Shown: positions 11,705 through 17,980 of the stretch, piece by piece
How positions within the stretch are numbered: position 1 is the stretch's first letter
Layout of the letters: each line of letters begins with the position of its first letter
IMG/VR virus record: IMGVR_UViG_3300009169_000026
Span: 1 to 58,058 of that record
DNA length: 58,058 nt
Reading direction: 5' to 3' (one strand)
Source: a virus
The notes under the pieces: generated by a model
What the model was told of the DNA's origin: nothing
Databases searched by the model: none
What the model saw: only the letters and a program-made list of their open reading frames with translations
Position numbers and translations under genes: made by a program

Positions 11705-11944
11705 TCAGCGAGAGAAGATGACACGTCGGGTCAGGTGGTCATGGCGACGAACACGGCCGAGATCGTCGATCGACTCGACGGTGGTGCGCTTCTGTCGATC
11801 GAGCACCACGTCACCGAACCGACTCGGGCCGATGTTCACAAGCTCGATGGTCGAACTTGCCTCCACGACGAGGAAATAGTCCTCACGACCGAGGGCCGAA
11901 GCAGTGATCACGTCGCCAGTACGAAGGGTCTTGATAGTACGCAT
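11705..11944 (-). CDS. hypothetical small beta-rich protein, 79 aa
   Basis: Begins MRTIKTLRTGDVITASALGR and alternates hydrophobic strands with turns (YFLVVEASSTIELVNIGPS), which suggests a small beta barrel like the other short proteins at 12-16 kb. The C-terminus is basic. It is transcribed from promoter P5, about 100 nt upstream, and has AAGG about 12 nt before the ATG. No function is known. Confidence 0.6.
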   Translation of the reverse strand: MRTIKTLRTGDVITASALGREDYFLVVEASSTIELVNIGPSRFGDVVLDRQKRTTVESIDDLGRVRRHDHLTRRVIFSR

Positions 11945-12048
11945 TGTCTTTTCTACCTTTGGGAACTTTAGAGAGAGGGTTGTTTGTTTATCGGGCCGGG
12001 TCGGAGAACCTCACCGGCTCTGTCTGTCTAGCTCTTGGCTACTTATCT

Positions 12049-12086
12049 AATATAGCATGGTCACGAACCAAAGTAAACCATTATTT
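12049..12086 (-). promoter_or_regulatory. promoter P5 (AAATAATGGTTTA-N19-TATATT)
   Basis: GGTTTA (12079-12074) and TATATT (12054-12049) are 19 bp apart, with AAATAAT in front and TGC before the -10. The gene downstream starts at 11944, so unlike P3, P6 and P7 the message has a leader of about 100 nt. Confidence 0.75.
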
Positions 12087-12100
12087 TCTAAGGGTTTTTG

Positions 12101-12469
12101 CTATGTTTTATCCGTAAATGGTATCACGTTCAACCAAACGTCGATTGGGGCATACAGAACCACGTTATCTACAACGATTTTCAGGTAATAAATCTCACCT
12201 ACCTTTTCCCCTTCATCAACAAGGAGAAACATTGTGTTGGGGGCCAGGATCTTGACCACGGATGGTGTAGAGGGTGCCCCATCAAACACCGCACTTCCAT
12301 ATCTGAGTGCTAGTGACAACTGGCCGCTGTCATATATCTCAATGACCGCTTTACAGGCGTGACTAACGTAGTTCCTGGGAAGCGGTGACACGGGCGGAGA
12401 AAGGAAGCATAGAGCGGCATTGGGACCAAAGCTGTACAGACTTCCAACCTTTATGGGAGGATAGTCCAT
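12101..12469 (-). CDS. small beta-rich protein of a local paralogous family, 122 aa
   Basis: ATG at 12469 is preferred (AGAAG 6 nt upstream); a GTG at 12475 overlapping the ligase stop is an alternative. The pattern KVGSLYSFGPNAALCFLS at the N-terminus and LAPNTMFLLVDEGEKVGEI followed by VVDNVVLYAPIDVWLNVI near the C-terminus recurs in the proteins at 13481, 13797-14134, 15061 and 15558. The fold looks like an SH3-like barrel that ends in a short helix. It ends with TAG. Function unknown. Confidence 0.65.
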   Translation of the reverse strand: MDYPPIKVGSLYSFGPNAALCFLSPPVSPLPRNYVSHACKAVIEIYDSGQLSLALRYGSAVFDGAPSTPSVVKILAPNTMFLLVDEGEKVGEIYYLKIVVDNVVLYAPIDVWLNVIPFTDKT

Positions 12470-12471
12470 GG

Positions 12472-13500
12472 TCACTTCTCAAGGTAACGATTAGAGACGT
12501 ACTTCAAAGCAACACGCCCAATGTCATAGTTGCGTCGCTCGTTTACAACCTTTACCACGACGCCCTCTCGGACGTGGCCCGCACTATTGAAGGTCTCATT
12601 CTGCTCAGCAAGCTCAGCAATAACCTTGGGGTCATTGGGACCAGCATACAGAACGGGAAGGAAGTTCAATCCAGCATAGTCGGGGTGCGAAAACTCCGAA
12701 TTAACGACCCAACGATTATCTCGCAGAATGTCGAAGATTACCACGCCAAACTGGTTGTTGGCCAGACCGTAGTGAAATCCCCGCTGAATCTGGGGTCCGA
12801 ATACCTCGGCATAGAGGACGACACCGGGATGATCCTTGCACCAAGCCTCAAGCCATGGATTCTGCTCATTGGCAGCCCACCACGCATTCTGTTTTACCTC
12901 AATAGGCTCTGCATCCCCAGCAGGAAAAATCATGGAACCAGGACGCATCTTCCACTGCGTCCGGCTGCCGCACCACATTCGATCACCGTGCCAAACGAAG
13001 CGTGCATTGCAACCATGGATCTTAGGAGTAAGGATAATATCCTCGCCATCCTCTAGGATGGAGCGGTACTTCTTCCAATTCTCGAGATCGTACTTTGGGG
13101 CAAGGATCTCAGGACCCTTCTCCGCAAAGGCTCCCTTAACCATTAGCTCCTCTGGAGGCTCGTACCGTGTAACCCCAAGACCCTCAATGACATTGTCTCC
13201 CTCGACAGAGCCGGGGGGAGCGGCAATCAAAAGACCCTGAGAGTAAACTCCACGCAGGCGACGAACGGCAATACGGTGGCGTGGTCGATCCTTTCCTGGC
13301 TTAGCCAGGAAGGAAAACTCCGGTCGGTCTAGAGGGACCTCGTAGTCAGGCTCAATGTAGGCCGCAAGATCACCGACCTTGAAAGAATCCTTTCGGATTG
13401 CACAAATGTATCCCCAAACCGGGATCAACTCAAGGGAGTCGGCATCGGGGTGCGGAGTGATCTCGGTGATCTTAATCACATTAACTGCGTGTGTACTCAT
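12472..13500 (-). CDS. RNA ligase, DRB0094/Rnl5-like
   Basis: 342 residues. The adenylation domain shows motif I TPKIHGCNAR (Lys ~160, which takes the AMP), motif III-like VVLYAEVFGPQ (~227-237), motif IV EGVVVK (~312-317) and motif V VALKYVS (~330-336). The N-terminal ~110 residues form an OB-like domain with ITEITPHPDADSLELIPVWG, as in the Deinococcus DRB0094 ligase (Rnl5), which seals 3'-OH/5'-phosphate nicks. The ATG at 13500 is chosen over upstream non-ATG codons. In a phage with many tRNAs the likely task is resealing RNAs, such as tRNAs cut by host anticodon nucleases. That task is inferred; no polynucleotide kinase is seen in the window. Confidence 0.88.
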   Translation of the reverse strand: MSTHAVNVIKITEITPHPDADSLELIPVWGYICAIRKDSFKVGDLAAYIEPDYEVPLDRPEFSFLAKPGKDRPRHRIAVRRLRGVYSQGLLIAAPPGSVEGDNVIEGLGVTRYEPPEELMVKGAFAEKGPEILAPKYDLENWKKYRSILEDGEDIILTPKIHGCNARFVWHGDRMWCGSRTQWKMRPGSMIFPAGDAEPIEVKQNAWWAANEQNPWLEAWCKDHPGVVLYAEVFGPQIQRGFHYGLANNQFGVVIFDILRDNRWVVNSEFSHPDYAGLNFLPVLYAGPNDPKVIAELAEQNETFNSAGHVREGVVVKVVNERRNYDIGRVALKYVSNRYLEK

Positions 13501-13795
13501 TGGCTTTACTTTCTGCTGGTTTTTCCAGAGTTTCAATCACTCTTACAATGGTGTCGAGGTACCAGACGGGTACCATCCAGACATGGTCTTGAATCAAGAA
13601 CCGGGCTACTGAACAATCAAGAGAGGTGCTGACCACCGTATCAAGATACACGAGAATGGTGCCAGGCTCTAGGACCTTGGGAAGGACACTTCTGTTTCTC
13701 CATTTAGTGCTGTTCAGTGAATCCGGTGACATAGTCACCATCACGGTGCGAGTGACAATATAGGTATCGCCCGGCCTTTTGAAATACGTGTACAT
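13481..13795 (-). CDS. small beta-rich paralogue, 104 aa
   Basis: ATG at 13795 follows the TAA of the preceding coding segment directly (TAAAATG). The C-terminal part VLEPGTILVYLDTVV and WMVPVWYLDTIVRVIE matches the paralogous pattern 'P-x-T-h-h-h-h...h-W/Y-h...Y-h-x-h-h-R-V'. No catalytic residues stand out. It overlaps the RNA ligase start by 20 nt. A small SH3-like binding module is the best guess. Confidence 0.6.
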   Translation of the reverse strand: MYTYFKRPGDTYIVTRTVMVTMSPDSLNSTKWRNRSVLPKVLEPGTILVYLDTVVSTSLDCSVARFLIQDHVWMVPVWYLDTIVRVIETLEKPAESKANEYTRS

Positions 13796-13796
13796 T

Positions 13797-13913
13797 TTAC
13801 TCAAGTCGTTCAACCGAAATCTTCTTGAGCTCTAACCAGCTTGGACAAAGAATCCACCAAACCTTGTCCCCATAAATCACCGAAGCATGAGTGTCTTTTA
13901 CTGCGGCAACCAT
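13797..13913 (-). pseudogene. C-terminal half of a split paralogue (frame -1 relative to its N-terminal half)
   Basis: From the ATG at 13913 this frame encodes MVAAVKDTHASVIYGDKVWW, continuing to SVERLE and TAA. It matches the C-terminal barrel segment of the paralogues (KVWWILCPSWLELKKISVERL against VWMVPVWYLDTIVRV). The frame is open back to about 13945, within the end of the N-terminal half, so a -1 shift in the run CACACCTCCCC (13930-13940) would join the two. Either the gene carries a 1-nt deletion, or it is shifted during translation, or it is a sequencing error. Confidence 0.5.
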
Positions 13914-14134
13914 AAACGGAACGTTGGGGAGGTGTGGCCTATCTTACTGCCCAGATATTCGCTAATCCTAATGACGGCATTGTTGGTAGCGGACGTAGCG
14001 GCGCATACAGCCGGATAAACTCCAGAAGAACCGCTACCCGCCTTAAGGGCGTCGTCATGGCTCTGATACAGAAATATGCAGAAACCGCTGGAGTAAACGC
14101 TCCCAGCCTTTAACTCAAGAGGTTCCTGTTCCAT
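13898..14134 (-). CDS. N-terminal half of a split small beta-rich paralogue, 78 aa as read
   Basis: ATG at 14134 with AGAAGG 5-6 nt upstream. LKAGSVYSSGFCIFLYQSH aligns with KVGSLYSFGPNAALCFLS of the protein at 12101, and AVIRISEYLGSKIG with its middle part. After residue ~62 the reading frame runs into a tail (HTSPTFRLWLPQ) with no counterpart, while the expected C-terminal part is in the -1 frame at 13797-13913. The start lies just downstream of tRNA-Cys. Confidence 0.6.
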   Translation of the reverse strand: MEQEPLELKAGSVYSSGFCIFLYQSHDDALKAGSGSSGVYPAVCAATSATNNAVIRISEYLGSKIGHTSPTFRLWLPQ

Positions 14135-14150
14135 GTTTACCTTCTGACAA

Positions 14151-14223
14151 AGACACCGATAGGATTCGCACCTACATTTTGTGAGGTTGCAGCTCACACC
14201 CTAACTTTTCGAGGCACAGCGTC
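14151..14223 (-). tRNA. tRNA-Cys (GCA)
   Basis: Acceptor GACGCTG/CGGTGTC with two wobble pairs, anticodon stem GTGAG/CTCAC around CTGCAAC (anticodon GCA), T-arm TAGG-TGCGAAT-CCTA with an unusual G at the second loop position, and U73, the cysteine discriminator. Confidence 0.87.
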
Positions 14224-14228
14224 TAATT

Positions 14229-14585
14229 TTACCACGTCGTCGTGCGTCGCCTAAACCTGCGACGCTCATCAGCTTGTTTTGATAGGCTAATTGAAGCACG
14301 CAGCCGAGCGAGGACCCGAGGATCCCTGAGAAAGTGCATTAGGCTGCAATTCCCACGATCTCTGTTGCACTCGAAACAGACAACCAACAGGTTTTCGTTG
14401 CAAGCAGGCCCGCCATAGGACTTTGGAATGATGTGATCGAGCGTGGCTACATTTCCTTCCACCTTCGTCTTGCCATGAACGTGAAGTGTCATGGGGATTC
14501 GGCAATACGCACAGCGCCCGCCAAACTCTTCAAAGGTGCGATGCTTGAAGGGCTGCTTCCTCTGACTATGGTTCTTTGTCCACAT
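14229..14585 (-). CDS. HNH endonuclease
   Basis: 118 residues. GGRCAYCRIP (first CxxC), ATLDHIIPKSYGGPACNENL (the DH of the HNH motif, with Asn) and LLVVCFECNRDRG (second CxxC) make a complete zinc-stapled HNH domain. It would cut DNA, as in homing or packaging-associated nucleases. The N-terminus (MWTKNHSQRKQPFKHRTFEE) and C-terminus (ADERRRFRRRTTTW) are basic. The ATG is 8 nt after the -10 of promoter P6, so the message is nearly leaderless. A free-standing homing enzyme is likely; no intron border is visible nearby. Confidence 0.9.
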   Translation of the reverse strand: MWTKNHSQRKQPFKHRTFEEFGGRCAYCRIPMTLHVHGKTKVEGNVATLDHIIPKSYGGPACNENLLVVCFECNRDRGNCSLMHFLRDPRVLARLRASISLSKQADERRRFRRRTTTW

Positions 14586-14593
14586 ATATCCCT

Positions 14594-14631
14594 AGGATAG
14601 CATGGAACCTGACCGATTTTAACCAATAAAG
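14594..14631 (-). promoter_or_regulatory. promoter P6 (TTTATTGGTTAA-N19-TATCCT)
   Basis: GGTTAA (14624-14619) and TATCCT (14599-14594) are 19 bp apart and TGC precedes the -10. The HNH start codon begins 8 nt beyond the -10. The upstream edge touches the 3' end of tRNA-Gly. Confidence 0.65.
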
Positions 14632-14700
14632 CGAATAGGGAGAGTCGAACTCCCGCCTTCTGAATGGCAATCAGAAATGCCTCCGTAACACCTTATTCGC
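14630..14700 (-). tRNA. tRNA-Gly (GCC)
   Basis: Acceptor GCGAATA/TATTCGC is perfect, anticodon stem TTCTGA/TCAGAA around TTGCCAT (anticodon GCC), T-arm GGGAG-TTCGACT-CTCCC, U73. Confidence 0.93.
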
Positions 14701-14706
14701 ACTAGA

Positions 14707-15045
14707 CTAGACTTCCATATGGCATCTTGCTGGCCATGATGGCTGACAAACTCCCCACCGACAATCAATCTTCCTTGACTCCATCTCCCTCTTTAGGAGC
14801 CTCATATCCCTTTCGTCCAAAAATCCTGTAGAGTACAGAACCTCTCCGGGGATACGGACCTCGATCCTCTCTTCCATAACGCCCATGGCTTCCCTCCTAT
14901 CAAGAAGGAGAAAGGCGCTCTTTACGGAATTGGCTCTATCAATACGTAGGGCATGAAGCTGAATATCTTTCCTGTGTTCTTCATTAAGATAGTCAACAGG
15001 ATAGAGCTCGTCACGCTCAATGTCACTCTTTGTTCTAATGTTCAT
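14707..15045 (-). CDS. hypothetical protein, 112 aa
   Basis: ATG at 15045 preferred; a TTG at 15060 abutting the upstream stop would add five residues. The sequence begins MNIRTKSDIERDELYPVDYL and has helical, charged stretches (EEHRKDIQLHALRIDRANSV; RDMRLLKREMESRK) around a beta segment EERIEVRIPGEVLYSTGFLD. No motif is known to me. It ends with TAG just before tRNA-Gly. Confidence 0.6.
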   Translation of the reverse strand: MNIRTKSDIERDELYPVDYLNEEHRKDIQLHALRIDRANSVKSAFLLLDRREAMGVMEERIEVRIPGEVLYSTGFLDERDMRLLKREMESRKIDCRWGVCQPSWPARCHMEV

Positions 15046-15060
15046 GGGATTCTCTACCAA

Positions 15061-15375
15061 TCAGGTCCAGGTATATTTCCACACAGGACAGCCGAAGTTG
15101 TTATGGGTTCTGACCGACTCCTGCTTCATTCGCCTTACCGAGTCATACATGACCCACACCGAGGCACCATCCTCGGTATCAACAGGAATCCACCAGTTAT
15201 AGTTATCCGACACAGGCCGCCCTGTGAGGGTTAGTTTACCGGCCACATATCGACCGATACTTTTTCTTTCCTGAACGATGCTACCAGGACTAGCCTCATC
15301 ACTGGCAAAACAGGTTTCCAGACGGGGAGTAAACAATTCCCCGTAGACAACTCGAGGCGGCGACGCTTTATTCAT
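15061..15375 (-). CDS. small beta-rich paralogue, 104 aa
   Basis: Begins MNKASPPRVVYGELFTPRLE. The second half GKLTLTGRPVSDNYNWWIPV and DGASVWVMYDSVRRM follows the barrel pattern of its neighbours (a strand with WW, an acidic turn, then a strand and a short helix). TGA overlaps the alternative TTG start of the next gene. Function unknown. Confidence 0.6.
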   Translation of the reverse strand: MNKASPPRVVYGELFTPRLETCFASDEASPGSIVQERKSIGRYVAGKLTLTGRPVSDNYNWWIPVDTEDGASVWVMYDSVRRMKQESVRTHNNFGCPVWKYTWT

Positions 15376-15381
15376 AAGTTC

Positions 15382-15543
15382 CTACAGTCTTCCTTGTTCG
15401 ATGCAGTAGTCATAGACTTCCGTTGTGACGTGCGTTCCACTTTGCGGCTTTACGCCATAGACTCTTTCTTTGTGGGTGGACTGCCTTCCACAGGCAGGGC
15501 AAATGCAGAAGAATGTTATGTACCAGTGTTCTTTGTGTTTCAT
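15382..15543 (-). CDS. small zinc-ribbon-like protein, 53 aa
   Basis: ATG at 15543 with AAGGA 5 nt upstream, a near-ideal ribosome binding site; TAG at 15382-15384. The protein reads MKHKEHWYITFFCICPACGR with a CxCPxC cluster, then HKERVYGVKP, TTEVYDYC and a short tail. This is the shape of a minimal zinc ribbon with one knuckle complete and a lone Cys for the second. It fits exactly into the gap between two other small genes. Confidence 0.6.
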   Translation of the reverse strand: MKHKEHWYITFFCICPACGRQSTHKERVYGVKPQSGTHVTTEVYDYCIEQGRL

Positions 15544-15557
15544 GATATCCTTCCAAT

Positions 15558-15860
15558 TCAACCATTCACTTCACTGGTAACCGCAGTCATGATATTCACA
15601 ACGGGTGTCGTGTCATATCGAATGTTTTCGTAAAACACAACGTAAGGCGTCTTGTTCAGACCTACCTCAACGAAATTGATGCCCTGGACTTTTTTCGGCT
15701 TGGAAAGAATAGTGAGAACCGTTCCATCGGGCGGAATGATGTAGCCATCAAGATGACTTCCGGCTGGGGATGCCAGGACGAGTGCATTGCGGACTTTGTT
15801 TTTCCTGTTTGTTACCTCAACCTTAGTGCCAGCAACAATCAGTGCCTTGGGTGTCGTCAT
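15558..15860 (-). CDS. small beta-rich paralogue, 100 aa
   Basis: Begins MTTPKALIVAGTKVEVTNRK and contains YIIPPDGTVLTILSKPKKVQ, then GINFVEVGLNKTPYVVFYEN, the clearest example in the window of the 'PxGTxLxIxxxxxxxGxxFVxVxxxxxxYVVxYxNI' barrel pattern, similar to SH3-like or KOW-like modules. The ATG at 15860 is followed by normal codon use. It may bind nucleic acid or peptide; nothing more can be said. Confidence 0.62.
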   Translation of the reverse strand: MTTPKALIVAGTKVEVTNRKNKVRNALVLASPAGSHLDGYIIPPDGTVLTILSKPKKVQGINFVEVGLNKTPYVVFYENIRYDTTPVVNIMTAVTSEVNG

Positions 15861-15867
15861 ACTCCCT

Positions 15868-16080
15868 TCATTTCCTTTGACTATCAGGTGGCTCAGTTGA
15901 CACAGTAATATAGAGACGCTTACCTTGAAAAGGGATAGAGTGCAGGCTGTGATTGTGCGACGTGATTTTCACATCAGGCGAACCAACCTCAGATGAGCGG
16001 CTGTTAACGGCCAACTGCAACCACCGCACAAACTCTGTGAACAGTAGCCTGCTGCTCTGTGCCTCTTTTTCTTTAGACAT
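15868..16080 (-). CDS. hypothetical protein, 70 aa
   Basis: ATG at 16080 with AGAGGTG about 8 nt upstream. Sequence MSKEKEAQSSRLLFTEFVRW, then a polar middle and a strand GKRLYITVSTEPPD. A small hairpin CTACC/GGTAG lies just before the ribosome binding site. The function is unknown. It is the first gene after the tmRNA terminator. Confidence 0.6.
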   Translation of the reverse strand: MSKEKEAQSSRLLFTEFVRWLQLAVNSRSSEVGSPDVKITSHNHSLHSIPFQGKRLYITVSTEPPDSQRK

Positions 16081-16136
16081 GAAAGACACCTCTTCTACCG
16101 GAGATGGTAGGCTATGGTTGATTATGCCATAATGGC

Positions 16137-16172
16137 AAAAACAGATAAAGCCCATTGTTCGTGGGCTTTATC
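16137..16172 (-). terminator. rho-independent terminator of the tmRNA
   Basis: On the minus strand GATAAAGCCCA (16172-16162) pairs perfectly with TGGGCTTTATC (16154-16144) around CGAACAA, followed by TGTTTTTGCC. An 11-bp stem plus U-run is a classical intrinsic terminator. It begins 9 nt after the 3' end of tmRNA. Confidence 0.85.
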
Positions 16173-16180
16173 AACAAACT

Positions 16181-16535
16181 TGGACCAGGGGAGAATCGAA
16201 CTCCCGTCCGCAAAAATTAGCTACAGGCGTCTACACATCATAGTCTCTCTTTTGTTTATTCAGCCCGCCTGCTCCGGGAGACAGGATATCGGCAGACCTA
16301 GCTCATTTATCTCGATCTTGGTGCAAGAACCGTGCATTTGCAAGACCCAGCCTGATTTATTACAGTCTTCAAGCCCATTCAGACGGGATTGACTTGGGAC
16401 TGCCTGCTATTCACGCAGCAAGGGCGTAAGTGCTATCGTTTGCGCTTAAAGTTGTCTACTGGCTTTGAGGTGGTTGTAAACTCCCACCGATGTGCAACCC
16501 GTCATTCCTTTCCACGTCGAAACCATGTCTGGCCC
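16181..16535 (-). ncRNA. ssrA: tmRNA (transfer-messenger RNA), tag ANDSTYALAA
   Basis: The 5' end GGGCCAGACATGGTTTCGAC and the 3' end (GGACGGGAG-TTCGATT-CTCCC then CTGGTCC-A) form the tRNA-like half, with acceptor GGGCCAG/CTGGTCC and the G3-U70 pair needed for alanine charging. The message part reads GCA AAC GAT AGC ACT TAC GCC CTT GCT GCG TGA (16442-16410), giving ANDSTYALAA, close to the proteobacterial ANDENYALAA and ending in the ALAA degron. The length is 355 nt, one-piece. No CCA is encoded. tmRNA frees stalled ribosomes and tags the product for proteolysis. Confidence 0.93.
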
Positions 16536-16548
16536 ATGACCTGTGTTA

Positions 16549-16953
16549 TCAGGAAAACACAGGAAAAATTGCATATGAGTTACCATGCTTCTTGAACTTC
16601 CAGTGTCCAAGAACGGTACCGCACACTATTGTCCCCTTTTGCAGAAGCTCGTCCAGGCCAGTCTTGCCCATGTAGTAACGTGCCTCGTTGTCGGTATTCT
16701 CAAGGATGGCCTTGCCGTCCCATGATAGCTTCAAGAACTTTAGGTTCGCCTCAAAGACATCATTCTCTCGCCACTCATACTTGTCGGCCCAGTTTTTGTT
16801 GCCCCTCATCTCCCATGGAGAGATTTGATTTGGCACGCTTTCTGGTGTCAGAGCCCAAGTTGTAAACGGTCCTTGCGTGTTCGACGCCGGGTCTCTTTTG
16901 ACGTATGGGATCTTATAGGCAATCCCTTTTTTGCTTGGGCGAGACTTTCTCAT
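16549..16953 (-). CDS. conserved phage protein of unknown function, 134 aa
   Basis: Begins MRKSRPSKKGIAYKIPYVKR. The second half (FEANLKFLKLSWDGKAILEN, then YYMGKTGLDELLQKGTIVCG and GHWKFKKHGNSYAIFPV) resembles a small protein family that I recall from large phages, built from strands around a 'M-x-x-x-x-L-x-x-L-L' helix. No function is assigned. It lies directly upstream of tmRNA (13 nt), so the two may share a transcript. A perfect 8-bp hairpin TCCTAAGA/TCTTAGGA with a 3-nt loop (16969-16987) precedes its leader. Confidence 0.65.
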   Translation of the reverse strand: MRKSRPSKKGIAYKIPYVKRDPASNTQGPFTTWALTPESVPNQISPWEMRGNKNWADKYEWRENDVFEANLKFLKLSWDGKAILENTDNEARYYMGKTGLDELLQKGTIVCGTVLGHWKFKKHGNSYAIFPVFS

Positions 16954-16998
16954 GTAAGAGGTACTTCTTCCTAAGACTATCTTAGGATAAATACGTCC

Positions 16999-17451
16999 TT
17001 AAAGCGTTTTACCGAAGAAATTCGGAAGATGCACCCCAAACCGCAGGCGCATCCACCTACGGAAGCGACGGTAGGGACGCTTGATAAACCAGAAAAAGTG
17101 GCGCTGGTGGCCGTCCTTCACTACATGACAGCCAGCGCAGAGAGGCTGTATGTTCTCAACGAGATTGGTTCCGCCAGACCCCAGGCTTACCTTATGATCC
17201 ATGGTCAGCTTCTTACGACCAGAGCAGCCGCAGGCGGCGCAGGAATAGTCGTGTCTCTCAAGGCAGGCCAGCCACTCATTCACATAAATTCGTCCAGCAC
17301 CGGGATTCTTCTTCCGAAGCCGACGGTGTCGGTTGTTTGAGCGGACACGCTGACGCTCAGCGTGATAACACGCATGACATATCGTCTCTGGAAAGTTCCC
17401 TGACCGTTTGACGTTTGAAAGCGACAGCAGGCAGAGTCTACACTGACCCAT
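16999..17451 (-). CDS. HNH endonuclease
   Basis: 150 residues from the ATG at 17451, chosen for GAGGAG 6 nt upstream. An N-terminal zinc-like cluster (CRLCLL ... CHACYH) is followed by the HNH domain: CAACGCSGRKKLTMDHKVSL, GGTNLVENIQPLCAGCHVVK. Asp-His and the second CxxC are intact. The C-terminus is very basic and aromatic (FFWFIKRPYRRFRRWMRLRF). It overlaps the deaminase stop by 14 nt. It is similar in kind to many free-standing phage HNH enzymes. Confidence 0.88.
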   Translation of the reverse strand: MGQCRLCLLSLSNVKRSGNFPETICHACYHAERQRVRSNNRHRRLRKKNPGAGRIYVNEWLACLERHDYSCAACGCSGRKKLTMDHKVSLGSGGTNLVENIQPLCAGCHVVKDGHQRHFFWFIKRPYRRFRRWMRLRFGVHLPNFFGKTL

Positions 17452-17911
17452 TGCTCTCCTCGCCATTGGAGGACCGGCGCATCTTATCAAAGACCTTGGC
17501 GGGGTTATGAATCTTCATCTGCCCAAACTCGTCATCCGAGATAGTGTAGATGACATTTCGGATGCCATAGTTGAATAGAACGTGCCTACAGATTTCGCAC
17601 GGGCGAGCCATAGCATAGGACTCGTTAATCTTGCGCTTTCGGGCAACGTACATTTTGCATCCACGCAGGTCAATCTTTCCACGAACCTTGAGGATGGCAT
17701 CCATCTCAGCGTGGGTAGAGAGACACCAGTCCCTCTCACCCCTTGCCATGTCGCCGTAGTGTTCAACAAAAGCATTCGTAGAACGCTTGTTGTATCCCAC
17801 CGAAACAACAGAGCCCCCACGGACAATCAAAGCGCAGAGGTGATACTCAAGCGGATTGTCATAGGTATACTCCTGCGAGTAGTGAAGGGCCATGCGGAGA
17901 AACTTGTGCAT
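17438..17911 (-). CDS. zinc-dependent cytidine/deoxycytidylate deaminase family protein
   Basis: 157 residues. The active site is CLSTHAEMDAI (His ~67, Glu ~69) and ARPCEICRHVL (Cys ~105 and ~108), the HxE...PCxxC zinc site of the deaminase superfamily. LCALIVRGGSVVSVGYNKRS is the preceding core. dCMP deamination to dUMP in nucleotide supply is the usual phage role. A TadA-like tRNA adenosine deaminase is an alternative worth noting because two A34 tRNAs (Leu-AAG, Arg-ACG) are encoded. The ATG is exactly 6 nt after the -10 of promoter P7, so the message is leaderless. Confidence 0.85.
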   Translation of the reverse strand: MHKFLRMALHYSQEYTYDNPLEYHLCALIVRGGSVVSVGYNKRSTNAFVEHYGDMARGERDWCLSTHAEMDAILKVRGKIDLRGCKMYVARKRKINESYAMARPCEICRHVLFNYGIRNVIYTISDDEFGQMKIHNPAKVFDKMRRSSNGEESNGSV

Positions 17912-17917
17912 ACTGCC

Positions 17918-17955
17918 ATTATATCATATTAACCACCAACACTAAACACTTTGTT
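17918..17955 (-). promoter_or_regulatory. promoter P7 (TGTTTA-N19-TATAAT)
   Basis: TGTTTA (17948-17943) and a consensus TATAAT (17923-17918) are 19 bp apart; AAACAAAG precedes. The ATG of the deaminase gene follows the -10 by 6 nt, the normal distance for +1, so translation likely starts on the very first bases of the transcript. Confidence 0.75.
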
Positions 17956-17980
17956 TCAAAGGCAAAACAACTGTTCTTGC

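Noticed and set aside
14229-14585. Group I intron or intein linked to the HNH gene
   Set aside because: No split host gene or intron core flanks it; both neighbours are a promoter/tRNA-Gly and tRNA-Cys.
17438-17911. TadA (tRNA adenosine deaminase) as first choice for the deaminase
   Set aside because: The motifs fit the general HAE...PCxxC site but the surrounding sequence is closer to cytidine/dCMP deaminases; kept only as an alternative.
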